In this document: positions 38,471 through 50,500 of the stretch, piece after piece
How positions within the stretch are numbered: the stretch's first letter is position 1
Layout: the number at the start of each line of letters is the position of its first letter
Assembly (NCBI GenBank): GCA_916610825.1
Contig: OU744446.1
Span: 36,929,833-36,993,832 of the forward strand
Reading direction: 5' to 3'
Origin: Haliclystus octoradiatus
Taxonomy: Eukaryota; Cnidaria; Staurozoa; Stauromedusae; Haliclystidae
DNA length: 64,000 nt
Made by a program: the position numbers and the translations under genes
Notes under the pieces: model-generated
What the model saw: the letters and a program-made list of their open reading frames with translations, nothing else
Told to the model about the DNA's origin: nothing
Databases searched by the model: none

Positions 38471-40517
38471 ATGGATTTCCAAAACAGAGTTGGCTCAAAA
38501 ACCGGTGGTGGTGGTGTAGCATCATCCTCGGAATCAAATAGAGACCGTCGTGAAAGGCTGAGACAGCTTGCTCTAGAAACGATTGATCTAAACAAGGTAC
38601 ACTCACACCGTACACTTACACCAGTAGGCCCAGACTGAAAACTTTGTTGTGTTTGTGTGCGCCTTATATCTCAATGATTAATTGATAATCAAACCTACCA
38701 AACGTGTATTGTAGCCTAATATTAGTCAATTGGTCTGAATTGAAAATACCAAGAATTTATAAAAATAAGGATATCAGAAACCTTCAGTACAAAAGGCAAA
38801 ACCTAAACACTGAAACATATATATTTGTGAGCAATTGTCAATTTTATTTCATTTCTCGCTTTCGACTTCGATATCATTTGATATTATATAGGATGTAAAT
38901 AGTTTCACATATTCTTGTCAGGTCCAACTTACTCATGTTTGAAAAAATGTGTATAAACTACCAGTCTACAGATTATGGCAATGGCGCACCCCAGACTGAA
39001 AAGTTTGTTGTGCGCGCCTGAAATATCAGGCGCGCAGCAGACTTTCCTACGTAGGATTTCAACTAAATTTAATTAAATCTTAAGCGCACAAATTGCAATG
39101 TTTTCAATCTGGGGCACACCCGAGATTCAACGATGTATAGATGTTTTACGGTCAAACGTCAACAAAGTATTTGCTGTTGCGCACCCGAGATCTCGGCCCT
39201 TCTCTGCAGACTGGATAAACTGTAAAGTTGAATTGTCGTTTGCCCGCACATCCAACAACGCTTGACAATTTACAAACGAATGACAGAGTTTGCTCAGTCC
39301 TTTACAGTATATAAGCTCCAATACATACTCTGTGAATTTAAATGTACTTCGCAAGTGTAAATAAACATTGTAAAACTCAATAGATTTTTGAATGCTGTTC
39401 TAGTGATTTGATTTGCTTACTCCCGTGTTTGGATCACGCAAGCCAAAACAACTTAGAAATCATGAGAGAATAAACATCCAAAATTTCTAAATAATTGCAA
39501 ATAAAAAAATTAACATCGTTGATGATATATTTCAGAGTACAGTATTATAATTCAATTCATTCTTTTTCTTTGCGTCATTTGTTTGGTTATAGTGGCTATT
39601 CCAAGACAAAAATGCCCTACAAACCCTCAAAAGCTTGCGACATAGCAGAAATGAGAAACAAGACAGATCAAAATCATAGCTTTCGAAAGAATCGAAAGTG
39701 TTTCGAAAGTAGAACTCTGGACCTGTGATTCGAAGAAAGGCAAAATATGACGAAGACGTGAAGATTTATAGGAGAAAATTGATCTAATCAGTCAAATCTT
39801 TTATGTTAAATTCGTTTAAGAATAGTAAAAATGTGTTTTATTTCACAAAAGGGTTACTGCACGGCACCCTTGTATTTGTTTTCTCTGATACCAACCCTAC
39901 GGGCTCTTGTTTTTTTGATGCTTTGTCGTATCTCTCCCAACATCCCGCGTGTTAGTATCAGAGAACCCAAACACGGCTGCCATGCAGTAACCCTTTATTC
40001 TTGTAATTAATTTCACTTACACCTATAGTTACCCCAAGTGTAATTGTTTCCGTATTTTGTTGTTCTATAGGATCCTTATTTTATGCGCAATCATCTTGGT
40101 TCTTATGAATGCAAACTATGTCTAACACTACACAACAACGAGGTATGTATCAAATCTGCAGATTACTGTATATCCGAATAATCCGATGTATGTGGACACT
40201 TGAGACTTCATCAATATATGTTGGAATAATTCGTTTTTCACTTTATCGACAATAGGGATCATATCTTGCTCATACTCAAGGAAAAAAGCATCAACAGAAC
40301 TTGTGAGTAGATGTTCTGCCATTTTTATTCACTGGTTAATTTTGTCTTATCGGTATACTATTCGAAATCAGATGTAGGAAGAAATGGTATGCCTACATCT
40401 AAATGAGTAGCTTATTGTGTGTTTTGATTGCTGATCTCAGAAGTGATACTAACAAATCAATGCCAATTGATTACATGGTTGAGAATATTTGATTATCAAG
40501 TATCATCGTTATTCCAC

Positions 40518-40552
<35 letters not shown>

Positions 40553-43500
40553 TTATTTATTTATTAAGCGCTATTTCCATAATTGCTCAATAGCGCTTTA
40601 CACTTGCGATAAAATTGTATAAAATATAATAAAATTGTAAAATATATATAAATGTGATTAACGCATAATAAGAATTAAATTAAAAGCAATAAATTTATGT
40701 ATAAATTAATGATTAAAAGCAGATAAAATTTTACGTATAAACTGTTAAAAACTTAGCATTTGAAAGCTGCCTAAAATAAAATAGTTTTCATTGATGTTTT
40801 AAAAATGTCTGTGGAAGCATCAGATATTGTTGTATCTACATACGTGTTCCATAGCATAGGGGCAGCATGTTTGAACGCCCTACCTCCACATCTTTCTAGT
40901 CTATAAACATATTTTCTTAGTTGTTTTTTGTCCATTGATCTCAAGATTCTGTTTGGCTGATATAATATTAAAAGGTCAGATAAATAACAAGGTGAAAGGC
41001 CATTTAATGACTTGTGAACTAAAAGTAATCCCTATTGTCGATACATCTTTTTATAATTCCATTTTTAACTATGGTATGGTTTTAACGATGTTGCAATAGG
41101 CCTACTTTTCCGTAAAAAAGTGGTGATACTATCAAGTTTTCTTTTAATTTTTAGAGCAAGGAGAGCTGCAAAAGAAGCCAAAGAGGCACCAGCCCAGCCT
41201 GCATTGGTATGTCTTCAAATATTCATTTCAAAGCGTATTTCTAACTAATTCAACTACAGTCAAACCTGTTAAAGTGGCCACGTCTATACAATGGCATCTC
41301 ATCTGTAGTGGTCTCTCTTACACTGTCTGAAATAATATTTTCTATGTCTTAGAGAGTGAAGCGACGTTTTCATTTTCTCTGTCTGATCATGAAAATGTTG
41401 TTAAACCATAGTTAAACCGAAGAAGATTGTATTTTATTTTACCAAACTAACGCTGCTTTATTTAGCCTATAAATAAAATAAAAATTATAATGATTTATTG
41501 TAGAATGCAGACACGCGAGTATTATTGACATGCGATACAACATGAGAATCATCACTTCGCGCCTTCTTTAGTGTTATTTACAGCATTCCAAATGCGATAT
41601 AATTATTAAAAAAATGCCGACAAAATTAGATTTTTGATCGTTAAACTCTTTAAAAAATGATACCATCGTACATTTTTGTCAATCGCATGTTTTAATTCTG
41701 CTTAATCGACTGATGGAAAAATCGACGTGAAAAATGGTGTACCCTTCATTCTATCAGACTCTAAAGCTTTTTCGGAAAATTGAAACATTGTAACAACTAC
41801 TTGGAGTTTTGTCAATAAAGTGACATTAATCAATAGAAAAATGTTATTCTATCCCGATACGAAATTTCATTTTGTTAAACCAAAAAACAAATGAGCTACA
41901 AGGAAAATAAAGTTTTTATAGATCATTGATACAAATTAAACTGCTAATACAATCATTATTTTTCATCTAAGATCAAAAATACTCCATACCGTATACGATA
42001 TCTCTGTACCCATATCTACATTCTATGGAAAGTTTAAACAAAATCAATTTTTTTTTTGGAACGAAGCCGTTCGATTTGACGTGGACTGACCCAAATATTA
42101 ATCCGCCACATATTGGCGTGATCATATCATGCTAATAATTTGAGATTTTAGACAACTTGACAGGATAATATATTTCTTAACTACAGTAGGCCTAGGCCTA
42201 TTTACATAACAGTAGGCCTGTATATAAATAGTGTTTGAGTTATCTTTTGCATTGTTTGTAAATAAGGATACTTAGGATAATTAGAGAATTTTTCAATATT
42301 CAATTTTTCAGGAAAAGCCAAGAATTTCTATAAAAAAGTTTGTCAAAATTGGAAGACCGGGATATAAAGGTTTGTTGTATTTATTACGATGACATTTTGT
42401 AAATTGTTTGGATATGAATTAATAATTATATATAGAGCAACGTATTTTGTTAAAATTAATTCATTACATTTCATAACCCTGCATGGCCTTGCACCGCTAT
42501 ATTCATGTAGCATTGAATTGAAGACAAGATAATTTAATTTAAAGATCGTCATCCAATAATGTATTAACAGTTCAAAAAGGGTAATTAGAAGTCCTTTGGA
42601 GACAGAATATTATCTGTTAAAGGAGCAAAACTGGCCAGCGGTCGCTACAAGCTCAATTTGAATTAAGCTTAGCGTAAACTCAAGGATCAACGTCATTTAT
42701 GGCTTCAGCATGGCTTCAAATTTCAGTTTCATCATAGGAACAGAAACAATAGGAACGACAAACATGCATGTGACTCTAAGTGCGTATCTGAGGCTGCCGG
42801 TCAAATTTCTTCCTTTAATGCTACACATTTATGGAATAAATTACATGTTGACTTGCGCTTAATTTGCGCATAAATTCAAAATTGTTTAACAACAGCTTAA
42901 AATTTATTGAAAATCGTGTTGTCTTCATGAACGAAAGCCCAATAGCTGTTTTGATTATATCGCGCGTACTCATCATGATCAGAAATTAAACATTATGACC
43001 TAGCTCTTAACATACCTCTCAACTTTCAATGTCAGTGTAGGCCTATCAAGATTTCAAATGCTTATTTCTCAAAGAACATTTATCTGTTTATCAAACAAAA
43101 ACTTTGTAAAATAATCAAAGTACTTAGTACAGCAAGTGAAGGTAAACATTTTTAACTCCTGTTTTTTATACCCTATTGTTATGTTATTTACTTTTTTATC
43201 ATTTTTCAGTTACAAAACAAAAAGATCCTGATAATGGACAACACAGTCTTTTGTTCCAGGTATGTCAAGTATTGTTTTTCTTTACAATACCTTTGTTATT
43301 ATTTCTGGTTAACCAGTTGACAAGCAGTTATTTATTTTGGTTAACCAGTTTTCAAAACTTCTAACCCCTAATTGAAATTTGTGATTTGATTGCTGCTATA
43401 TTTAATACTTTTCTATTTTAGGTCTAATTCCATGAATTACGCTGAGGTGCTCTAGTTTAAGTTCAGAATGTATTTGTAAATTCCAACTATTTTATTTTTC

Positions 43501-46395
43501 CAGGTTGATTATCCAGAAATTACAGATTTTGTTACACCCCGTCATCGTTTTATGTCAGCTTACGAACAAAGAATTGAACCACCAGATAAAGCTTGGCAAT
43601 ATCTGTTGTTTGCTGCCGAACCATACGAAACAATTTCATTCAAGGTAGGTAAACAAATTTCATGTTTCTACAACTAACGTCCTAACGATACTGATAATAA
43701 GCATGCATACAGTCAAACCTGTTATAACGGTCGCCTCTATACAGCGGCCACCTGTCTATAGTGGTCACTCTTGCAATGTCTGAAATAGTATTTTCCATTG
43801 AATCAAACCTGTATATAAAGACCACCTGTCTATAGTGATCTATTTATCTACCTCTCGTAGCTGGCCGTTATATACAGGTTTCACTGTAGCTGCTAATCTA
43901 ATTTAAGTAAGTCAGACGGTATCATGCGATAGAATAAAGAAATGTGCTTCCAATTGGTTTTTCCGAAAATTGACAACAAGTACAAACCATCAGTAAACCA
44001 AATCCTATATAAGTTTTGAGAAAAACAATTATTAATCCCATCCGGAAATTGTCAATATGAACCGTTGCAGCCTTTTAAACGGTTTTAAACGGCTGCGGTT
44101 TGACTGTTACAGACCACAATGAATAATTAATTGTTGTGCCCCTTCAGTTTCTTGCATAATTATCAGAATGGTGGCAGGCTCTGACAAAATGTTTAACCAT
44201 CTGCAAACCTTAACTTTTTAGATAAACGTTTGAGTAATTTTACTGACATGAAAACATAAAATTGAAATTTTATATTTCATATTTGTCTAATTGTTTCTGC
44301 TTTATATCCAGCATTTTTCCTTTTCCTTCTGAAGTTTGCTAGCCTTCCGCAAACTAGGTTTCCAAGTTTCCGGACTTTGTCTGACTCTGAGTGGTGGCTA
44401 TAGCGTGATTTGAAATCGAATTGGATTTGAGATTGTATCTAATCCGGATGTATTAGATACGTTTACCACTTTTCTATTTCTATAAGAGTGTGCATCCAAG
44501 TGTTCTCAAATATTTCCAATCCAAATACAAACCAAGTGCATTTAATCCGACAAAAATTTAAAATATTTGGATTCTGCATTAAGAATCTAGACCAAGCTGA
44601 CAGAATCCGGAACCACAGCCCAGCATACTCTGCCATAGGAACTAACCTATATTGATCATATACAGCATTTGTACTACTTGTTGGTCGCTGTCTTGCCACA
44701 GCTCAATGTATCGTTGACATTTTTCTGGTGAGAACAATGATTGAAACAATAGAAAAAATGTGATCATTTATTAGTTATACACATTAAACATTGGCAATAA
44801 TTGCGTCGTCAATCGTGACACTGCTGGCTAAATTATGCACTACAAACAACCAAAGATGCAAATTTCAGAGATGAGAATTTTCAGACTTTTTGCGGATTTC
44901 AGACTATTTCCATCCTTCTAAACTCTATTTATTGCCTTTCCTCCATCCATTGGAATCCATTACACATTTCTAGATTTCCATGATTTCAGACTATTTTTGA
45001 AATCTGAATTCTCATGTCTGAAATTTAGTTAACAATGGTCCCATTGATTTAAGGCTACTTTAATTCTCTTGCAGGTTCCAAGTCGTGAAATTGACAAAGC
45101 TGAATCCAAATTCTGGACACATTGGAACAAAGATACCAAACAGGTAAGACAATGACGCATTTAACTTTGATGCATTTAGTATTTGTAAATGTGTTCATCA
45201 TAAATGTAATTAAATTGGTCATTCTAAGGAACAAGTTGTGGAAATGGCTCTACGATTATCTAAGACATCCAAATGCTGCCATCATGTGACAAAGGGATTA
45301 TGATAGATGACAGAACAATTGTAGGCTACAAATCTGATAATCTTCGCAGCCTTCTGTGTAGTTGTAAGAACTTTAGATATTTACCTACAGTGGTTTGGAT
45401 TTGATCCCTAGCAGAATCACTATTGATTGATGTCAGGGAGGCCATACAATGCACACACACACACACTTTAAACTCTATTGAACGGCGATAATTGTTTAAC
45501 CTCACTTTCAAACATCAGTTGTTGTGACATCAGAAAATCGGTTTTGAGGTTTCATAGCGATATGGAAAATGGAATGTATCAAGAGAAGTATTTCAAAATT
45601 CATGTCTCAAATATCATCAACTCTCTGAAATAAGATGACTTAAATAAAAAAGCTATGATATCCAATTTCAAAATATTCCATACAAAGGCTGCCAGTCTTG
45701 TTTGACCCTTTAACCATCTGCCAAACCTGTGAAGAATAACTGAAAGCTTACCCGGTTTGTGGAAAAATTATACAAGCACAACAAATGTTTGCAATAAATT
45801 CCCTTATGTCAACTCATCTTGACACTATTTGTACATCAAATGAATTTGCATAGTCTTGTGATATTGGATGGAATATTCCAGAACGGAATTGAATCAATCT
45901 AATAAAGATTTATATATGACTTATTCTCTGTATTTACTTTTTGCTTTGTAGTTTTTTGTACAATTTCATTTCAAACTTACACCTGGTCAACTTCAACAAC
46001 AACTAGCTCAAAAACAAGATCAACAACCTAACCAACAACGGCAACAGAATCAACAACGCCCTATGGGTATTCCACGTCCTCCAATGCGATCTCTTCCATT
46101 GCCTCCTGGTAACCAACCACCTCCCGGTATGGCACCACCCCAAGGAATGCCACCCCCATCTGGAATGGCACCACCTCCAGGAATGCCGCCACCTTCTGGA
46201 ATGGCACCTCCTCCCGGTATGGCACCACCTCGTGGAATGGCGCCACCCCCAGGAATGCCTCCACCTCCTGGAATGGCACCGCCGCCTGGAAACGCACCAC
46301 CAAGGATGCCGCCACCACGACCGATGCCACCTAGTCTTGTACCACAGCGTCCTAGAAATATACCGCATGCCAATCCGCTCAATCCTTATAGTTAG
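38471..46395 (+). CDS. SF3A2: Splicing factor 3A subunit 2 (SF3A2/SAP62)
   Basis: Nine coding exons: 38471-38596, 40071-40142, 40256-40302, 41155-41206, 42312-42369, 43210-43259, 43504-43644, 45075-45143, 45952-46395. All have GT-AG borders and join in phase to 352 residues. The N-terminus [20 protein letters not shown] is nearly that of other animal SF3A2 proteins. The matrin-type C2H2 zinc finger uses C56, C59, H72 and H78. The conserved core ([41 protein letters not shown]) follows. The C-terminus is a Pro/Gly/Met-rich repeat tail ([13 protein letters not shown] units), where vertebrates have a longer HPPAPGV-type tail. SF3A2 is part of the U2 snRNP SF3a complex, needed for branch-site recognition. 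Candidate AATAAA at 46555. Introns carry several MITEs and a microsatellite-linked repeat. Confidence 0.98.
38980..39122. repeat. Imperfect palindrome in SF3A2 intron 1
   Basis: GGCGCACCCCAGACTGAAAA at the left pairs with TTTTCAATCTGGGGCACACC at the right, about 100 bp apart. An inner arm CGCGCCTGAAATATCAGGCG makes its own hairpin. A partial relative of the left arm sits at about 38627-38665. Likely a MITE. Confidence 0.65.
39848..39996. mobile_element. MITE with AAAGGGTTACTGCACGGCA termini
   Basis: A 149-bp element with inverted ends AAAGGGTTACTGCACGGCA / TGCCATGCAGTAACCCTTT. It is in SF3A2 intron 1. Related copies: 59973-60133 (inverted ends AAAGGGTTACTACACGCTT), a truncated one at 55651-55727 and a single end near 61124-61145. 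Confidence 0.8.
40519..41040 (+). repeat. (AAT)n-linked interspersed repeat
   Basis: An (AAT)n run (40519-40550) leads into TTATTAAGCGCTATTTCC...AATAGCGCTTTACAC, a small inverted repeat. About 400 bp of AT-rich sequence follows, with a segment around GTTCCATAGCATAGGGGCAG that looks like interspersed-repeat sequence. It lies in SF3A2 intron 3. Class not assigned. Confidence 0.45.
41255..41340 (+). mobile_element. pogo-like MITE, truncated copy
   Basis: Starts TA-CAGTCAAACCTGTTAAAG, the left terminus of the family defined at 43710-43886, and is lost after about 85 bp. SF3A2 intron 4. Confidence 0.7.
42617..42818. mobile_element. MITE with TTTAAAGG-type termini, copy 2
   Basis: About 202 bp with TTAAAGGAGCAAAACTGGCC at the left and GCTGCCGGTCAAATTTC...TTTAA at the right. 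It also shares the inner TTAGCGTAAA segment with 32971-33179. SF3A2 intron 5. Confidence 0.7.
43710..43886 (+). mobile_element. pogo-like MITE, complete, TA target duplication
   Basis: 177 bp bounded by CAGTCAAACCTGTTATAACGG and the inverted CCGTTATATACAGGTTTCACTG, with TA on both sides (43708-43709 and 43887-43888). CAGT ends plus TA duplication are typical of pogo/Tigger-type Tc1-mariner relatives. Non-coding. SF3A2 intron 7. Confidence 0.85.
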
Positions 46396-47569
46396 ATTTC
46401 CGATCATTTGTATAACAAAACTATTTGTATTATCAGAACTATGAGGGGTTAACGATGTCAACTAGAATACATATAATTGTAACTGAAACATTTATTATGT
46501 TATGTATGTATAGTTTGATCCATAAGATGATTTAGGTCCGTTGATAACGATTCTAATAAAATCTGAAATTCTCCTACTATGACCTAGTTTACATTTCTTT
46601 GTCATTGAATCTGTGTCATTTCTCTTTGGTCTGTTTATGAATGATGATTACAATAATGCTGGGGTTCCACTATACCTTATAGCCATTCGAGCGTTGTGAT
46701 TTTTGCACCAATGGCATTCGATTTACACTATACAGTGCCAAAGGTGCCCGGGTTCTCTAAACAAGCAAAAACCATTCTGCTACAGACGCGAGTTAAGAAT
46801 TGATCTGGGAGTGGGAACTCCCAAGAATTGTTCTGATGTATTCCAACAATCAATCCAGTATAAGTTTTAGTTTGATAACGGAAGAGGTATCCGGTATAGT
46901 GGGATCCCAACCTGAAGCCGCTATCTGAAAATCGGATTGAGATTTCTAGAAAATACGCAGCTAGTTTCAGACCTCTAATCTAAATGTAAACAATTTCTTC
47001 TTTTCAATATGAAAAGTCTCTGCCAATATAATGAAATGAAGATGGCTATATCGAGAATGTAATCATTTTTATTAGTACAATGATCAAAATTGAAGGTTAG
47101 TTTAATGTTATTTTCAATTATATTTGTTTTAATAATTGTGAAGCGTAGAAAGACTTACGAAACATTTTGTGGCATACCCCATGGATAGGTTTTTGAATTG
47201 AATTGAAACATTTAATGTAATTAAAGGAAAGGAAAGGAGCCGTCAACAAATGCATTATCTTATTTAATGAGAGATATCCCTTGAAACTAGATAGTATAAT
47301 GGTTTATTGTATTATTGAAAGCAAACATGTATAAAACTAAAGTAGAGAAACGAAAAGTAGAAATATGTAATCCGATCGAACAGAAATGCAGCTGGCTGCC
47401 ATTTTGGCTTTCATTGTTTACATCATTAAGAACAGCGTCCTTGACTACCATTTTGGCAAAAACATTTGGTTTTCATGTGAAATTAAGCAAAATATGTCAA
47501 AAATTGGAAATTAAGATCAATACATATTTATTCTGTAAAAAACTGTATAAACATTCACTTCTTTTCTAG
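46396..47569. other. SF3A2 3' UTR and sarcoglycan upstream region
   Basis: SF3A2 poly(A) signal candidate at 46555-46560. The sarcoglycan start codon should be upstream of 47570 in an exon ending in phase 1, but no candidate ATG with a compatible donor was convincing. The frame starting at 47315 does not splice in phase. Confidence 0.5.
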
Positions 47570-50500
47570 GATTCGTTCTTAATTTGTGCTTGATAATTGG
47601 TTTGTCCCTCTTTTCTGAAACTGAGAGTTTGACTAGTCAGCAAACAGTATATGTTCATTTCAAGTACAAGATACCTCTTAGTGACTTCACATCAGGTACG
47701 AAAATTAATTTACAAATATAGTATAAACAACTTAAGTCTGGTTTCCATTTAAAATGAGGAAGAACTGATTGCCACCATCAAGGATAATCAAAAGCTAATC
47801 AAACACATTCATCGCCGATCCTCCCCCAAAAATCAAGCATGATATTTGGGATGAGACCGGTAGCTGCCCTGGTGCCTCCCGATTCTAGATGATTTAGCTA
47901 TTATGTTCAGATACACTGTAACACGCAATGGTGAAATTCTAATAAGGGACCATCCATAATGTACGTACAGTGAAGCCTGTATATAACAGCCAGCTACTAG
48001 AGGTAGATAAATTGACCACTATAGACAGGTGGCTTTTATATACAGGTTTGATTCAATAGAAAATATTATTGAAGGCACTGCAAGAGTGACCCCTGTCTAG
48101 AGGTGACTGCTGTAACAGGTTTGACTGTAGTCAGTAAATGTCCCAATATAGTAAATGTCCCAATATTTGACACCCCCTCACCTGTTTACGCAGCTGTACC
48201 CTTTTGGATCCCCCATTCTGCTTACATACTGTACTAATATTCAAGTGCAACCTTTATTAAAACACAAGTGTTCATGTTTAATAATGATTTTGTGGTTTAA
48301 CTTTTGTACAATAAATTTCAATTTAGTCATCAATAAACTGACAATTAATCATTTTATAATCTGTCAAAAAGTGAAAGTGAAGACCCTTCCCTCTCAACCA
48401 AGTAAATACTTTATGGATAGCCCCTCAATGAAATTCCCGTTTATTCTCAGCATGGTTTTTAATGCCTTTTTATTAATTTTTGGGTAAGTTTTAGTTAAAC
48501 AATTCTGGAAAAATTGAAATTTGAGTAAATGCAATGAAATTGGTAGTAATTTTGACATGCTCTTTAAGCGGGTTACATTTTAGGCCTGTAACTACTGGCG
48601 GTACATGGGGCACAACTCGTCAAAATATAACACCGGTAGCACTAGAGGGAGGCAGAAGATATTATCCCCTGATGGCATACACAACCTCCTGATTGATCCA
48701 GCATTTGGATTCGGGTGGATTTTATTTAATGTCACATGGTTGATAAATTTGTCATCATCATCATCATCATCATCATTTATTCAGAACCTGATAAGTTTTA
48801 CAATAACTTTTATTTACAGGATTGAATCGGTGTTCCTTTTGCACATGTATCTTAAACGTAATTAAATCATGATGTAATGGACAGCTTCATCATATGCTAA
48901 AGGAGTATTGGCCTCTGTAAGGCAATCCATTCTGTTCATTAACACCTACATTCTCGTACGTTCAATAGCTCAATTTTCATGAACTTCCCGTGCACAGTTA
49001 CAGATGTTGATAACTAATTTTAGTTGATCTATAATATTTCATGTGACAAAAAGTATTTGAAACTGATGTTGATAAATGATTGAATTATTTCAAAATCCAT
49101 TTGGTTATTTGTATCTTTCTTCCCGTCATAGATTCACAACAAAATGTAAAAATTTCTGCATCAATTAATAACAAACCCGATTTACCGTTATGGATGAAGT
49201 TACATCAAAAAAATCAAACATCAAACGCATTTCTGTATGGAACTGCATCTGAAGAAGGATTAAATGGAAACACTGATCATGTGATCAAGGTAGCTATAAA
49301 GCCTATCCCCTGGAAAAAATGTGTCAAGTTCATGAACTATTCATGAGCTGCTAATGTCCTGGAATATTCATGAACAGCTCATGAACTTCACAAACTTTCA
49401 TTAACTGATCATGAACAAGGTACTTATAGACATACTCACTGCGAGAAAATATGTTAAGTTCATGAACTACTGTATTCATAAAACTCCTGGACTATTCATA
49501 AACGTTTCATGAACTTCACAAAATGTGTAGAGTTCATGAATCATGAAGTGTTCATAAACCTCCTGGACTATTCATAAACAGGTCATTAACTTCATAAACT
49601 TTCATTAACTCCTCACAAACAAGGCAATTATAAACTGACCTAAGCCCCAGCGAAAAACTTTGTTGAGTTCATGAGCTGTTCATTGATAGTTCATGAACGT
49701 TAAATTTCTCGATTTTCATCAGTGTTCTATGGTGTTAAAATTATTATTGAGTACGCTATTGAACCAGGGTGTAGTGCAATATTGTATGCTTCGTAATGCT
49801 TTTTACATGCTGCTTACAAGCTAATAAAGAATGCTTGAATGTTTTCTCAAAAATTGTTCAAATGTTCATGAACGTAAAAAATTATTCAAATTCTCATAAA
49901 ATTTTCATGAACATTCTTTGCAGGAGTATATGAATGACCCATGTATAATACGACAACCTATTCATTATACTTTGGTTACTTTTAAATGGTAACAAAGGAA
50001 CTGTTCATGAACTGTTCATGAACTTCTGAACTTGTTTTCGCATGGGAGAGGAGCAAATAAGTTGCAGCCAATCAATTTTTCAGCGATGATTTTGTTAGCC
50101 TATTGCTCATAAAGTTTCTGAGCTATTGATAGCTATTTTTGTATGAACAAAACTCTAATCAAATTTTATTTTAAATTCTAGCTGATTGGTTGGAATAAAA
50201 ATGATTACTCTACTACAGAGAAGTTGCTTACAATCGAACACATATCATTTGATGCAAGTATGAATAGAATGTTGATATAGAATGTTGATATCTTCTGATG
50301 TTACATTTGAATACGTATTTTCCCTACTGATTTATTTCTAGAAAATTCAGATTTGGATTTGCCATTTTACTAAAAAGCATTAAAGCTTCATGTCCCTACG
50401 AATACATTAGCTGAGTTCATGAGCCTCCTGAACTGTTCATGAGCGTTAAATTGGCCCATTTTCATGGACTTTTTCATTTTAAGGGTTCATGAACATTGGG

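Noticed and set aside
46003-46461. Several Gly/His/Arg-rich frames on both strands
   Set aside because: Shadows of the Pro-rich repeat tail of SF3A2.
47315-47569. Candidate first exon of the sarcoglycan
   Set aside because: Its available donors do not join to the phase required by exon 47570-47695.
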